Positions 28,248 through 37,770 of a stretch of DNA of 64,000 bases are shown piece after piece. The position numbers and the translations under genes are program-made. The first letter of the stretch is position 1. Each line of letters begins with the position of its first letter. The DNA comes from Planctomycetota bacterium (lineage in GTDB: Bacteria > Planctomycetota > J058). The stretch covers positions 1-64,000 of the forward strand of contig JAHBXY010000018.1 in the NCBI GenBank assembly GCA_019636275.1. Reading direction: 5' to 3'. Below the pieces are notes generated by a model. That model saw only the letters and a program-made list of their open reading frames with translations. It ran no database searches and had not been told where the DNA came from.

Positions 28248-29831
28248 TCACGCGGACACCTCGGCCCAGGCGAGGACGCAGCGCCCGAGCGCCAGGCGGA
28301 GCGGCTCGGCCAGGTAGCGCCGCATGGCCTCGTCACCCGACCCGGCGCTGAGCCCGGCCAGGAACCGGTGGAAGCCGAAGACGCCCCGGAGGTCCGGTCC
28401 GAGCTCGAAGGGGATCGTGTAACAGACCCCAGGGCGCGTGGTCTCGTCGTGATCGTCGGGGAGCGGACAGGAGAACAGCCACAGCGCCGGCCGATCACGC
28501 CGGGCGACGAGCTCCGCCAGCTGGTTCCGGGCCTCCGTGACGTGCCCGTGCTCGCCGAGCGCCGCGGCCAGGGCCGGTGAGAACTCGACCGTGATGTAGG
28601 TGAGGCCCGAGATCGGGAGCGCTTCGCGGAGGGCCGCGTGCAGCTCCGGAACCGTGCGGGCGGCGGCGATCACGTCGCCCGCGCGCGCCATGGCGACGAG
28701 ATGCGGGAGCTCGCGGCCGCGCGGCCTCGTGAGCGCGTGACGCAGCCGGTCGGTGAGCACCCGGAGCTCGACGTACCCGAGCCAGCGGAGGCCGAACGCG
28801 GCGAGCGCGGCCGAGGCCAGCGCGGCCGTCAAGGCCGCCTCGTGGCGCCACAGCCGAGACATCACGGCGGTCGCGGCGAAGAGCGCCGAGGTGCCGCTGA
28901 GCCACAGGACGGCCTGGCGGACGCTGAGCCCCCTGTTGAGCAGGACGTGATGCATGTGGCTGCGGTCACCGACGAAGTAAGGCTGCCCGTTGACGTAGCG
29001 GCGAGCGAGCGTGAGGAGCGTCTCCGCGATCGGCAGCGCGGACAGGAGCAGCGGCACGTGGAGGGCGAGGGTGCCGGAGGGGTTGCGGGCCACCTTCAGG
29101 GAGAGCGCCGCGATCGTGAAGCCGATCATCAAGCTCCCGGCGTCTCCCAGGAAGACTCGGGCGGGATGCCAGTTCCAGCGGAGGAACCCGATGAGGCCGC
29201 CGGCGAGGGCCACGGCGAGGGTGGCGCTCCCCGGCCGATCGCCAAGGACCGCGACCGCCGCGCAGCCCAGGAGGGCCGATGTGGCGACGGTGGCGAGGAG
29301 CCCGTCGAGGCCGTCGACCAGGTTGTAGGCGTTCGTGATGCCGACGAACCAGAGGAGGGTCAGCGGGAAGGCGAACAAGCCGAGCTCGATGGGAGCGCCG
29401 AAGGGGTTCGCGATGACGTCGATCACGTAGCCGCGCTGGATGAGGAAGGCCGCTGCGACCGCCTCGAGGCACACGCGCGCGCCAGGGCTCAGGCCGCGCA
29501 GGTCATCGACGAGCCCCACGATGAAGACGAGCAGGCAGGGGATCAGGAAGGCGACGACCTGGTCGCGGCCGATCGTCCGCACGAGGTCATCGGGGCCGAA
29601 GACGTTCAGGAACGCCCCGCCGAAGGCCAGGGCGCCGGCCAGCAGCCCTGCGAGCAGCGCCACCCCGCCGAGCCGCGCGGTCGGGCGCTCATGGACGTGG
29701 CGGCCGCCGGGGGCGTCGATGGCGCCGAGGCGATCGGCGAGCCGCGCGGCGAGCGGCGTCGTGACGTAGGAGACGAGGGTCGCGCCGGCGAAGGCCCCGC
29801 CCAGGAGGGTGACCAGCGGCAGTTCCTGCAT
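28248..29831 (-). CDS. WecA/MraY-family undecaprenyl-phosphate sugar-1-phosphate transferase with a GAF-like C-terminal extension
   Basis: 527 residues; ATG 29831 with GAAGGGG just upstream. Residues 1-330 are the polytopic transferase: APGGRHVHERPTARLGGVAL, GLVDDLRGL (metal-binding Asp pair), NAYNLVDGLDGL, FLGDAGSLMIGF and the cytoplasmic His loop DRSHMHHVLLNRG. It initiates glycan synthesis by moving a HexNAc-1-phosphate (probably GlcNAc-1-P) to undecaprenyl phosphate. After the last membrane segment about 170 soluble residues remain (roughly 355-527), not part of WecA or TagO. This region looks like a GAF-type sensory fold (ELHAALREALPISGLTYITV ... CYTIPFELGPDLRGVFGF). It may regulate the enzyme. 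Confidence 0.85.
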   Translation of the reverse strand: MQELPLVTLLGGAFAGATLVSYVTTPLAARLADRLGAIDAPGGRHVHERPTARLGGVALLAGLLAGALAFGGAFLNVFGPDDLVRTIGRDQVVAFLIPCLLVFIVGLVDDLRGLSPGARVCLEAVAAAFLIQRGYVIDVIANPFGAPIELGLFAFPLTLLWFVGITNAYNLVDGLDGLLATVATSALLGCAAVAVLGDRPGSATLAVALAGGLIGFLRWNWHPARVFLGDAGSLMIGFTIAALSLKVARNPSGTLALHVPLLLSALPIAETLLTLARRYVNGQPYFVGDRSHMHHVLLNRGLSVRQAVLWLSGTSALFAATAVMSRLWRHEAALTAALASAALAAFGLRWLGYVELRVLTDRLRHALTRPRGRELPHLVAMARAGDVIAAARTVPELHAALREALPISGLTYITVEFSPALAAALGEHGHVTEARNQLAELVARRDRPALWLFSCPLPDDHDETTRPGVCYTIPFELGPDLRGVFGFHRFLAGLSAGSGDEAMRRYLAEPLRLALGRCVLAWAEVSA

Positions 29832-29937
29832 GACCCCCTTCGAACTGACCTTCGTCCTGGAGAGTAGCGCCGTGGCCCGGCTGAGGCCAGCGCGAGGACC
29901 GCAGGAAGGCCTCCGGTCGGGTGGGCATGCGCACCGG

Positions 29938-29943
29938 TAGACT
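29938..29943 (+). promoter_or_regulatory. Putative -10 element TAGACT, leaderless start
   Basis: TAGACT ends 8 bases before the ATG of the GT4-PglC fusion, with no ribosome binding site between. It lies in the 120-base gap between divergent genes. Confidence 0.35.
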
Positions 29944-29951
29944 CGCTGCCC

Positions 29952-31823
29952 ATGCCCCGCCTCGCCTACCTCGTCACCCACCCCGTCACGGCGCGGACGC
30001 TCCTGCGCGGGCAGCTCGCCTGGCTCCGCGGGCGCGGCCACGACGTCGCCGTGGTCTCGGGGCCGGGCGCGGCGCTCGACGACCTCGCCGCCCGGGAGCG
30101 CGTGGCGACCGTCGGCGTGCCGATGGAGCGGGAGATCCGGCCGCTGGCCGACCTGGTCTCGCTGGCGCGGCTGGTCGGCGCGCTCCGCGCCCTCCGGCCG
30201 GACGTGGTGAACGCGAGCACGCCCAAGGCGGGGCTCCTCGGGATGATCGCCGCGGCGGTGACGCGCGTCCCCGCGAGGGTCTACCTGCTCCGGGGGCTAC
30301 GCCTCGAGACGGCGCGCGGGGCGCGCGGGCGACTGCTCAAGGCGGCCGAGCGGGTGGCGTGCGGGCTGGCGCACGAGGTGGTGTGCGTCAGCGAGAGCCT
30401 GCGACGCCGGGCGCTCGAGGAGGGCCTGGTCGCGGCCGACCGGGCGCGCGTCCTGGGGGCTGGCTCTTCGAACGGGGTCGATGCCGAGCGGTTCCGGCCG
30501 CGAGGCCGGGACGACGCGGAGGTCGAGGCGCTGCGGGCGCGGCTGGGGCTCGGCGCGGGAGCGCCGGTGGTCGGCTTCGTCGGGCGCCTGACGCGCGACA
30601 AGGGCATCGAGGACCTGTGGCGCGCGTTCGAGCAGGTGGTGCTACCGCGCGTCCCGGCCGCGCGCCTGCTCCTGGTGGGCGAGCCGGAGCCGGGGGACCC
30701 GGTGCCGGCGGCCGTGCTCGAGGCGCTGCGGCGCCACCCGCGGGTCGTCGGGACCGGCGCGTTCGTGCGGGACACCGCGCCCTACTACGCGCTCATGGAC
30801 GTGCTGGCCTTCCCGTCCTACCGCGAGGGCTTCCCGAACGCGCCGCTGGAGGCGGCCGCGAGCGAGCGGCCGGTGGTCGGCTACGCCGCGACGGGCACCG
30901 TGGACGCCGTCGTCGCGGGTCGGACGGGGACGGTCGTGCCGCTGGGCGACTGGCGCGCCCTCGGCGAGGCGCTGGTCGGTTACCTCGACGTCCCCGACCT
31001 CGCGCGAGAGCACGGGCGCGCGGGGCGGGAGCGGGCGCGGCGCGAGTTCGAGCCGGCGGCCTTGTGGGCCCGCCTCGAGCAGGAGCACCTGCGCCTCCTG
31101 GCGGAGGTGCCCGACGCGAGGGCGCGCGCGCGACGCCTCGCCCGGCGCCTCGGACGGTCGCGGACGCTGAAGCGCGCCCTGGACCTCGCGATCGCCGGGC
31201 CCGCGCTCGCGGCGGCCGCCCCGGCCCTCGCCGCCGTGGCGTTGGCCGTGCGCCTCGGGATCGGGCGGCCGGTCCTGTTCGCCCAGCAGCGGCCCGGACT
31301 CCACGGCCGGCCGTTCACCCTCTACAAGCTCCGCAGCATGACCGACGCGAGGGACGCCGCTGGCCGACCTTTGCCCGACGCAGCGCGCCTGACGCGGCTC
31401 GGGCGGCTCCTTCGCGCGACCAGCCTCGACGAGCTGCCCGAGCTCTGGAACGTCGTGCGCGGCGACATGAGCCTCGTGGGGCCCCGGCCGCTCCTCATGG
31501 AGTACCTCGCCCGCTACTCGCCCGAGCAGGCCCGCCGCCACGAGGTCAAGCCCGGCCTCACCGGCTGGGCCGTCGTGCGCGGGCGGAACGCTTTGACGTG
31601 GGAGGAGAAGTTCGCCGACGACGTGTGGTACGTCGACCACTGGAGCCTGGGGCTCGACCTCCAGATCCTCGCGCGCACGGCCCTCTCGGTCCTGCGCCGC
31701 GAGGGGATCAACGCCCCGGGGGCGGCGACGATGCCCGTGTTCATGGGCAGCGGCGCCGCGCCCGCGCCGGCGGCGTCCGTGCGCGGCGCCGTCGGGTTTC
31801 CGGCCGTCACGGACGCCGGGTAA
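29952..31823 (+). CDS. Fusion of GT4 glycosyltransferase and PglC-like polyprenyl-phosphate sugar-1-phosphate transferase
   Basis: 623 residues. Residues 1-385 are [23 protein letters not shown], then [53 protein letters not shown] and [21 protein letters not shown]. Residues about 396-600 are a bacterial sugar transferase: one re-entrant hydrophobic segment ([20 protein letters not shown]), [19 protein letters not shown], the catalytic Asp-Glu dyad D493-E494 in [12 protein letters not shown], and [12 protein letters not shown]. In known systems these are separate proteins (PglC and PglA in Campylobacter). A fusion would couple lipid loading to the next sugar addition. Confidence 0.9.
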   Translation: MPRLAYLVTHPVTARTLLRGQLAWLRGRGHDVAVVSGPGAALDDLAARERVATVGVPMEREIRPLADLVSLARLVGALRALRPDVVNASTPKAGLLGMIAAAVTRVPARVYLLRGLRLETARGARGRLLKAAERVACGLAHEVVCVSESLRRRALEEGLVAADRARVLGAGSSNGVDAERFRPRGRDDAEVEALRARLGLGAGAPVVGFVGRLTRDKGIEDLWRAFEQVVLPRVPAARLLLVGEPEPGDPVPAAVLEALRRHPRVVGTGAFVRDTAPYYALMDVLAFPSYREGFPNAPLEAAASERPVVGYAATGTVDAVVAGRTGTVVPLGDWRALGEALVGYLDVPDLAREHGRAGRERARREFEPAALWARLEQEHLRLLAEVPDARARARRLARRLGRSRTLKRALDLAIAGPALAAAAPALAAVALAVRLGIGRPVLFAQQRPGLHGRPFTLYKLRSMTDARDAAGRPLPDAARLTRLGRLLRATSLDELPELWNVVRGDMSLVGPRPLLMEYLARYSPEQARRHEVKPGLTGWAVVRGRNALTWEEKFADDVWYVDHWSLGLDLQILARTALSVLRREGINAPGAATMPVFMGSGAAPAPAASVRGAVGFPAVTDAG

Positions 31824-31826
31824 CCT
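31821..31826 (+). promoter_or_regulatory. Putative -10 element TAACCT built on the upstream TAA stop
   Basis: TAACCT starts with the stop codon of the fusion gene and ends 8 bases before the ATG of the aminotransferase, with no ribosome binding site. It suggests an internal leaderless promoter. Confidence 0.35.
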
Positions 31827-31834
31827 GGCCGGCG

Positions 31835-32962
31835 ATGCCGCGCGTTTACCTGTCACCGCCGCACATGGGCCCCGACGAGCGGGCGCTCCTGCTCGACGCC
31901 TTCGACTCGAACTGGATCGCCCCGCTCGGGCCCCACGTCGAGGCGTTCGAGCGCGAGCTCGCGGCCAGGGTGGGCGCTGGCCACGCCGCGGCCCTCTCCT
32001 CCGGCACGGCGGCGCTCCACCTCGCCCTGCAGATCCTGGGGGTCGGCCCCGGCGACGAGGTGGTCACGTCCACGCTCACGTTCGCGGCCACGGCGAACCC
32101 GATCGTCTACCAGGGCGCGCGGCCGGTGTTCGTCGACGTCCACCCCGAGACCTGGACGCTCGACCCGGCCCTCGTGGCCGAGGCGGTCGAGGACGGCGTC
32201 CGACGCGGGCGACCGCCGAAGGCGGTGATCACGGTCGACCTCTACGGCCAGTGCGCCGACCACGACCCGATCCGCGAGGTGTGCGACCGGCACGGCGTGC
32301 CGGTCGTCGAGGACGCCGCCGAGGCGCTCGGCGCGACCTACAAGGGGCGCGCGGCCGGCACCCTCGGCGCCATGGGCGTGTTCTCGTTCAACGGCAACAA
32401 GATCATCACGACGAGCGGCGGCGGCATGCTCGTGACCGACCGCGAGGACTGGGCCCGGCAGGCGCGTCACCTCGCGACGCAGGCCCGGCAGCCGGCGCCG
32501 CACTACGAGCACACCGAGGTGGGCAACAACTACCGCCTGAGCAACCTGCTCGCGGCCGTCGGGCGCGGGCAGCTGCGAGTGCTCGACGAGCGCGTCGCCG
32601 CGCGGCGCGCGCACAACGCCTTCTACCGGGAGGCGCTCGCGGACCTGCCCGGCGTGTCGTTCATGCCCGAGGCGCCGTACGGCCGCTCGACCTGCTGGCT
32701 GACGTGCCTCCTGGTCGATCCACGCGCGGCCGGCGTCGACCGCGAGGCGCTGCGCCTGGCGCTCGAGGCCGAGGACATCGAGGCGCGGCCGGTCTGGAAG
32801 CCCATGCACCTCCAGCCCGTGTTCCGTGAGTGCCGGGCGCTCGGAGGCGAGGTCGCCGCCGGGCTGTTCGAGCGCGGGCTGTGCCTGCCCAGCGGGTCGA
32901 GCCTCTCCGTGGCGGACCGGGCGCGCGTCGTCGACGTGCTGCGGCGCGCGGTGCGGCGCTGA
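31835..32962 (+). CDS. DegT/DnrJ/EryC1-family sugar aminotransferase (PglE-like)
   Basis: 375 residues from ATG 31835. PLP-dependent aminotransferase of 4-keto nucleotide sugars: N-terminal PRVYLSPPHMGPDERALL, ALSSGTAALHLALQILGVGPGDEVV, VVEDAAEALGATYKGRAAGTL, FNGNKIITTSGGGM with the PLP Lys K189, and NNYRLSNLLAAVGRGQL. These match the PglE/LegC/WecE group, which make UDP-4-amino sugars. The PglC-like gene is upstream and the PglF-like gene downstream, so UDP-4-amino-4,6-dideoxy-GlcNAc is the likely product. Confidence 0.92.
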   Translation: MPRVYLSPPHMGPDERALLLDAFDSNWIAPLGPHVEAFERELAARVGAGHAAALSSGTAALHLALQILGVGPGDEVVTSTLTFAATANPIVYQGARPVFVDVHPETWTLDPALVAEAVEDGVRRGRPPKAVITVDLYGQCADHDPIREVCDRHGVPVVEDAAEALGATYKGRAAGTLGAMGVFSFNGNKIITTSGGGMLVTDREDWARQARHLATQARQPAPHYEHTEVGNNYRLSNLLAAVGRGQLRVLDERVAARRAHNAFYREALADLPGVSFMPEAPYGRSTCWLTCLLVDPRAAGVDREALRLALEAEDIEARPVWKPMHLQPVFRECRALGGEVAAGLFERGLCLPSGSSLSVADRARVVDVLRRAVRR

Positions 32963-32972
32963 GGCGGTCGGG

Positions 32973-34763
32973 ATGACCCCCGCCGGCTCCGGTCCGCGCG
33001 CGGCGCTCCGCCTCGGCGCCGGGCTGCTCCGGCAGGTCCCCCCGGGCGAGCGACGGCACGCCGCGCAGGCGCTCGCGCTCCTCGTCCTCCTCGGCGCGAC
33101 CGAGGGCGTGGGCCTGCTGCTCATCCTCCCGGTCCTCGCCGTCGTGGGCGTAGACCTCGGCGACGGCGCCCTGGGGCGCGGGGCCGGCTGGATCGCCGAC
33201 GCGGCGGCCGCCCTCGGGGTGCGCCCGTCGCTCGGCCCCCTGCTCGTCGCCTACGTGGCCGTGATCGCGGCGCACGCGGCCGCGCAGCGGCAGCTCCTGC
33301 TCGCCACCGGACGCACGCGGGAGGCCGTGATCCGCGGGCTCCGGCGCCGGCTCTACGAGGCCGTCTCGCGCATGGCGTGGGCCGCCTTCACCCGCCTCCG
33401 CAGCGCCGAGGTCAGCCACGCGCTGATGGTCGAGGCGGACCGGGCCGGGGCGGCTGCGTCGTCGCTCCTGCACCTGGCCACCCAGGCCTTCTTGACGCTC
33501 GTGCACCTCGCGCTCGCGGCGCTCCTCTCCCCGGCGCTCGTGCTCGTGGCGCTCGTGGCGGCGTGCGGGCTGCTCGCCGTGGTCCGCTCGCGGCGCGAGG
33601 CGGCCTACCGGCGCGGGGTCGCGGCCGCCGAGGCGGAGCGCGCCCTGAGCGCGGCCGTCGGCGACCTGCTGGCCGGGGCCAAGACCCTCCGGGCGCACGG
33701 CCTCGACGACCGGGCCGGCGCCTGGCTCGAGGCGCGGTTCGACGGCGCCGCGGCCGAGCGGGTCGGCGTCGACCGCACCCACGCCGCGGCGCAGTTCGGC
33801 CTGGAGGTCGGCGCGGCCAGCGCCGTCGCCGTCCTCGTCGCCGCGGCGGTCGCCCTCGGGGTCTCGGCCGCGACGCTCCTCGTGCTCCTGTTCCTCTTCG
33901 CCCGCGTCGCCCGGCGCGCCTCCGGCCTGCACTACGAGTGGCAGGCGTTCCTCGGCGAGGCCGGCGCGGTCGAGGGGCTCGAGGCCCTCGCGGGGCGCTG
34001 CGAGGCCGCGCGCGACCCCAAGCTCGAGCAAGGCGGGGGCGAGGCCGGGGAGATCGTGTCGCTGCGCGACGAGCTGCGGCTCGAGGAGGTGTCCTACACC
34101 TACCCGGGCCGCGACCGGCCGGCCGTCGAGCGGGTCGACCTGGAGCTCCCGGCCGGTCAGGTGACCGTCCTCGTCGGCCCCTCCGGCGCGGGCAAGACCA
34201 CGCTCGCCGACCTCGTGCTCGGCCTCCTCGCGCCGGACGACGGGCGCGTCACGGTCGACGGGCGCGCGCTCCGCCCGGAGGACATGCCCGCCTGGCGCCA
34301 GCGGGTCGCGTACGTCCCTCAGGAGCCGTTCCTCCTCCCCGGGAGCGTGCGGGAGAACCTGGCCTGGGTGCGCCCGGACGCCGCCGAGGAGGAGATGCGG
34401 CACGCCCTGCGCCTCGCCGGCGCCGAGGAGGTCGTCGAGCGGCTCCCGGGCGGGCTCGACGGCGTCGTCGGCGAGCGCGGGGCGCTCCTCTCGGGCGGCG
34501 AGCGCCAGCGCCTGGCGCTCGCCTGCGCGCTCCTGCGCGCGCCCGACCTCCTCGTCCTCGACGAGCCGACCAGCGCCCTCGACGCCGCGTCCGAGGCGCG
34601 GGTCTGGGCGGCGGTCGCCGGGCTCGCGGGCGCCGTGACGGTGCTCGTGATCTCGCACCGGCCGGCGGCGCTCGAGGGCGTCGCGAATCGATTGGTCGCG
34701 CTGGAGGCAAGCGGGGCTGAGCCGCTCCCTGAACGTCGACGAGGAGACGCGAGCCATGGATGA
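32973..34763 (+). CDS. ABC exporter, fused permease and ATPase (MsbA/HlyB type)
   Basis: 596 residues from ATG 32973. An N-terminal six-helix exporter domain (about 30-330; LALLVLLGATEGVGLLLILP, ALVLVALVAACGLL) and a C-terminal ATPase: Walker A GPSGAGKTT, Q-loop VPQEPFL, signature LSGGERQRLALA, Walker B LLVLDEPTSALD, H-loop SHRPA. Such half-transporters export lipids, glycolipids or peptides. It is flanked by polysaccharide genes, but the lasso cluster 5 kb downstream has no exporter of its own, so this could be the missing D protein. Overlaps the next gene by 8 bases. Confidence 0.88.
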   Translation: MTPAGSGPRAALRLGAGLLRQVPPGERRHAAQALALLVLLGATEGVGLLLILPVLAVVGVDLGDGALGRGAGWIADAAAALGVRPSLGPLLVAYVAVIAAHAAAQRQLLLATGRTREAVIRGLRRRLYEAVSRMAWAAFTRLRSAEVSHALMVEADRAGAAASSLLHLATQAFLTLVHLALAALLSPALVLVALVAACGLLAVVRSRREAAYRRGVAAAEAERALSAAVGDLLAGAKTLRAHGLDDRAGAWLEARFDGAAAERVGVDRTHAAAQFGLEVGAASAVAVLVAAAVALGVSAATLLVLLFLFARVARRASGLHYEWQAFLGEAGAVEGLEALAGRCEAARDPKLEQGGGEAGEIVSLRDELRLEEVSYTYPGRDRPAVERVDLELPAGQVTVLVGPSGAGKTTLADLVLGLLAPDDGRVTVDGRALRPEDMPAWRQRVAYVPQEPFLLPGSVRENLAWVRPDAAEEEMRHALRLAGAEEVVERLPGGLDGVVGERGALLSGGERQRLALACALLRAPDLLVLDEPTSALDAASEARVWAAVAGLAGAVTVLVISHRPAALEGVANRLVALEASGAEPLPERRRGDASHG

Positions 34764-35676
34764 CGTCGTCGATGTGATCGTTCCGACTCGCAACCGTGTC
34801 GAGCTCACCGTCAGGGCTGTCACGAGCGTCCTGGCCCAGACGCACCGGCGAGCGAGGATCCTCGTCGTCGACGACGCGAGCGATGACGGCGCTGCTGACG
34901 AGCTCGCGCGTCGGTGGCGAGGCGAGGAGAGGGTCTCGCTCGTCCGGCGCTCTGAGCGCGGAGGCGAGGCGCTCGCCCGGCAATCCGGGCTCGAAGCCGC
35001 GCGCGCGCCCTACGTCGCGCTCCTCGACAGCGATGACGTCTGGCTCGAGAGCAAGCTGGAGCGCCAGCTCGAGGCGCTGCGCGCCTCCGGGGCAGACCTG
35101 GCTCTCTGCTGGTACGAGTGGGTCTCTCCGGACGGGGCGCGCGTCCAACCCCTTCGGCGACATCAGGCGCCCGGCGGCCGCATGGGCGCGCTCGACTTCA
35201 ACAACTGCAGCGCCCCCCTGGTCCGGCGCTCGGCGCTGCTCGCGGCGGGTGGGTTCGGCGGGGACCGCGCCGCAGGTCTGTCGACCTGTGCGTCGGTCGA
35301 GCTGTTCATTCGCTTGCTGCAGCGCTGCCAGGTCGCCGTAGTCCCCGAAGTGCTTGTCAAATGCCTCGTCCATCCGGGCCCCCGCGCCAGCGACGCCGTG
35401 CGCACGCTCAGAGCGGCCGAGGAGCTCGCGCGCGTGCTCGAGGCTCACGCGCCGGGCCTTCGGCTCGAACCCGATGCACTCCGCGAGCTGGAGCTCCGGG
35501 TCGCGACCCGGTACGCTCAGGCAGGCGAGCTCGCCGCGGCCGCGCGTCACCTCTCCCGAGCGTGGCGGCTCTCGGCCCCCCGCGGGCTCTCGGCGTCTAC
35601 CCGTGCCTCGCTCTACATCGCGCGGCGCGCGGTCCGCTGGGCGGCGAAGCAGCTGAGCCTCTACCTCCCGCATTGA
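34756..35676 (+). CDS. Glycosyltransferase family 2
   Basis: 306 residues; ATG 34756 inside the ABC gene's 3' end, with GAGGAGACG just upstream. VDVIVPTRNRVELTVRAVTS, ILVVDDASDDGAADELARR, ARQSGLEAARAPYVALLDSDDVWLESK (DxD) and a C-terminal helical tail give a standard GT-A transferase. It ends convergently 51 bases from the pglF-like gene. Confidence 0.92.
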   Translation: MDDVVDVIVPTRNRVELTVRAVTSVLAQTHRRARILVVDDASDDGAADELARRWRGEERVSLVRRSERGGEALARQSGLEAARAPYVALLDSDDVWLESKLERQLEALRASGADLALCWYEWVSPDGARVQPLRRHQAPGGRMGALDFNNCSAPLVRRSALLAAGGFGGDRAAGLSTCASVELFIRLLQRCQVAVVPEVLVKCLVHPGPRASDAVRTLRAAEELARVLEAHAPGLRLEPDALRELELRVATRYAQAGELAAAARHLSRAWRLSAPRGLSASTRASLYIARRAVRWAAKQLSLYLPH

Positions 35677-35727
35677 CCCGACGAGCACGGGTCTGCACGC
35701 GCCCGACCCGACTGTTGCCCGCGCTGG

Positions 35728-37653
35728 TCAAGCCACTGGCGCCGGCTGCGCCGTGGGGCTCTGGTGCGAGTCCGACGTCGGTCCGCCCCGCTTGTAGTCC
35801 GGTAGGACCCGCGAGAGCTCGCTCCGCACGTCCTCCGCGGACATGTCCGCGACCGTCTCGAGCCGCTCGATCGCGGCGGCGAGCTCGCTCCAGCCGCGCG
35901 GCTCGCCGCGCCCGACGAAGATCTTGGGGTGCCGGGTGCGGTCGGCGTGCTCGTCGGCCCGCGACAGCTCCTCATGCAGCTTCTCGCCGGGGCGGACGCC
36001 CGAGAACACGATCGGGACGTCCCGGTCGGGCACGAACCCCGACAGGCGGATCAGGTCGCGCGCGAGGTCCACGATCCTCACTGGTTGGCCCATGTCGAGG
36101 ACGAAGATCTCCCCGCCGTGTCCCATGGAGGCCGCCTGCAGGATCAGCTGGCAGGCCTCGGGGATCGTCATGAAGTAGCGGGTCATCTCGGGGTGCGTGA
36201 CGGTCACCGGCCCGCCGCGCGCGATCTGCTCCTGGAAGATCGGCACCACGCTGCCATTCGAGCCGAGGACGTTGCCGAAGCGCACGGTCACGAAGCGGGT
36301 CTTGCGGCTCCGGGCGGCGAGCGACTGGACGTAGAGCTCGGCGATCCGCTTGCTCGCGCCCATCACCGAGGACGGGTTGACCGCCTTGTCCGTCGAAACC
36401 AGGACGAAGACGGACACCCCGTGTTCGCGCGCCAGGTCGGCCAGGACGCGGGTCCCGCAGACGTTGTTCTTGATCGCCTCGCCGGGGTTCCGCTCCATCA
36501 TGGGCACGTGCTTGTGCGCCGCCGCGTGAAGGACCACCGCCGGTCGGACCTGGTCGAAGAGGCGCTCCATGCGGGGGACGTCGGAGACGTCTGCCATGCG
36601 CGGCTCGATCACGAGCTCCGGGGCGCGCTCGCGCAGCTCGCGCTCGATCAGGAACAAGGAGTTCTCCGCCCGCTCGACGAGGACCAGGCGGGCCGGCCCG
36701 AAGCGCGCCACCTGACGGCAGAGCTCGGCGCCGATGCTCCCGCCCGCGCCGGTGACCATGACGACCTCGTCGCGCACGACCTCCGCGATCGCGTCCTCGT
36801 CGAGCTGCACGGGCGCTCGCCCGAGGAGGTCCTCGATCGAGACCTTCCGGATGCGCGTGAGGTTCACCTCGCCGCCGACGATCTCGTAGAGTCCAGGGAT
36901 GATCTTCGGCGCGAGGCCGGCCGTCTCGCACTCGCTGGCGATGCGCCGGATCACCTGGCCGGGGGCGTTGGCGATCGTGATGAGCGCCTGCTCGACCTCC
37001 TGCTGGTCCTTGATCCGGCCCAGGTCGGCGATCCGGCCGAGCACCGGCAGGCCGTGGACGAGCGTGCCCGCCTTGAGCGGGTCGTCGTCCAGGAAGCCGA
37101 CGGCCTCGATCCCCAGGTCGGGCCGGGCGCCCACCTCCTTCGCCACGAGGAACCCGGCCTGCCCGGCGCCGATGAGGATGGTCCGCCTGGCGCGGAGCCT
37201 CGGGCGCCTGAGCTGCCGCGTCTCGGTCCGTTCGGCGAGGAGGCGCCGGATCACGCGGACGCCGGCGATGCCCAGGTAGGCCAGCACGGCGTCGATCAGG
37301 ATCACGCCATACGGGAGGACGGCCAGCTTGGCCACGGCCGACCCTGGCTCGAGCGCGCCGGCCATCAGGCGCATGCTGCCGAGGAGGGCCGTGCTGGCAC
37401 CGATCGCCAGGCCGATCCGCTGCGCCTCGCGCAGGCCGACGTAGCGCCACGCGAAGCGCGGGACGGCGAAGGCGAGGAGCGCGCCGTACTGCAGGACGAG
37501 GACGACCGGCCAGAGGACGACCGCCCGCTTGACCATCTCCGCCGGCACGGTGCCGTCGAAGCGCAGCAGCAGCGCCGCCATCAGGGCGACGCTGAGCACG
37601 GCCAGGTCGATGGCGACCTGGGTCCCTCGATTGAAGACGAGGCGACTGGCCAC
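35728..37653 (-). CDS. UDP-GlcNAc 4,6-dehydratase, membrane-bound (PglF/WbpM/CapD type)
   Basis: 641 residues. Four N-terminal hydrophobic segments (1-125), then a first Rossmann-like domain with ILIGAGQAGFLVAKEV (about 158) and a catalytic SDR domain with VTGAGGSIGAELCRQ. The usual Tyr of the SDR site is Met: SSVMGASKR, which with Lys is the SMK arrangement known in WbpM/PglF. VLHAAAHKHVPMME and FVTVRFGNVLGSNGSVVPIF are further family marks. It makes UDP-4-keto-6-deoxy-GlcNAc, the substrate for the PglE-like aminotransferase. GTG start at 37653; an isolated minus-strand gene. Confidence 0.93.
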   Translation of the reverse strand: MASRLVFNRGTQVAIDLAVLSVALMAALLLRFDGTVPAEMVKRAVVLWPVVLVLQYGALLAFAVPRFAWRYVGLREAQRIGLAIGASTALLGSMRLMAGALEPGSAVAKLAVLPYGVILIDAVLAYLGIAGVRVIRRLLAERTETRQLRRPRLRARRTILIGAGQAGFLVAKEVGARPDLGIEAVGFLDDDPLKAGTLVHGLPVLGRIADLGRIKDQQEVEQALITIANAPGQVIRRIASECETAGLAPKIIPGLYEIVGGEVNLTRIRKVSIEDLLGRAPVQLDEDAIAEVVRDEVVMVTGAGGSIGAELCRQVARFGPARLVLVERAENSLFLIERELRERAPELVIEPRMADVSDVPRMERLFDQVRPAVVLHAAAHKHVPMMERNPGEAIKNNVCGTRVLADLAREHGVSVFVLVSTDKAVNPSSVMGASKRIAELYVQSLAARSRKTRFVTVRFGNVLGSNGSVVPIFQEQIARGGPVTVTHPEMTRYFMTIPEACQLILQAASMGHGGEIFVLDMGQPVRIVDLARDLIRLSGFVPDRDVPIVFSGVRPGEKLHEELSRADEHADRTRHPKIFVGRGEPRGWSELAAAIERLETVADMSAEDVRSELSRVLPDYKRGGPTSDSHQSPTAQPAPVA

Positions 37654-37770
37654 GTGTCCCCCCGGGCTGGCCGATGTCGCTTGTACGACAGCGGGCGCCG
37701 TGAACGCAACGCCGACGGGGGAGCAGCTCGGGGAATCAGGGCTCCTCTGATGGACGAGGTCGACGCTCCG

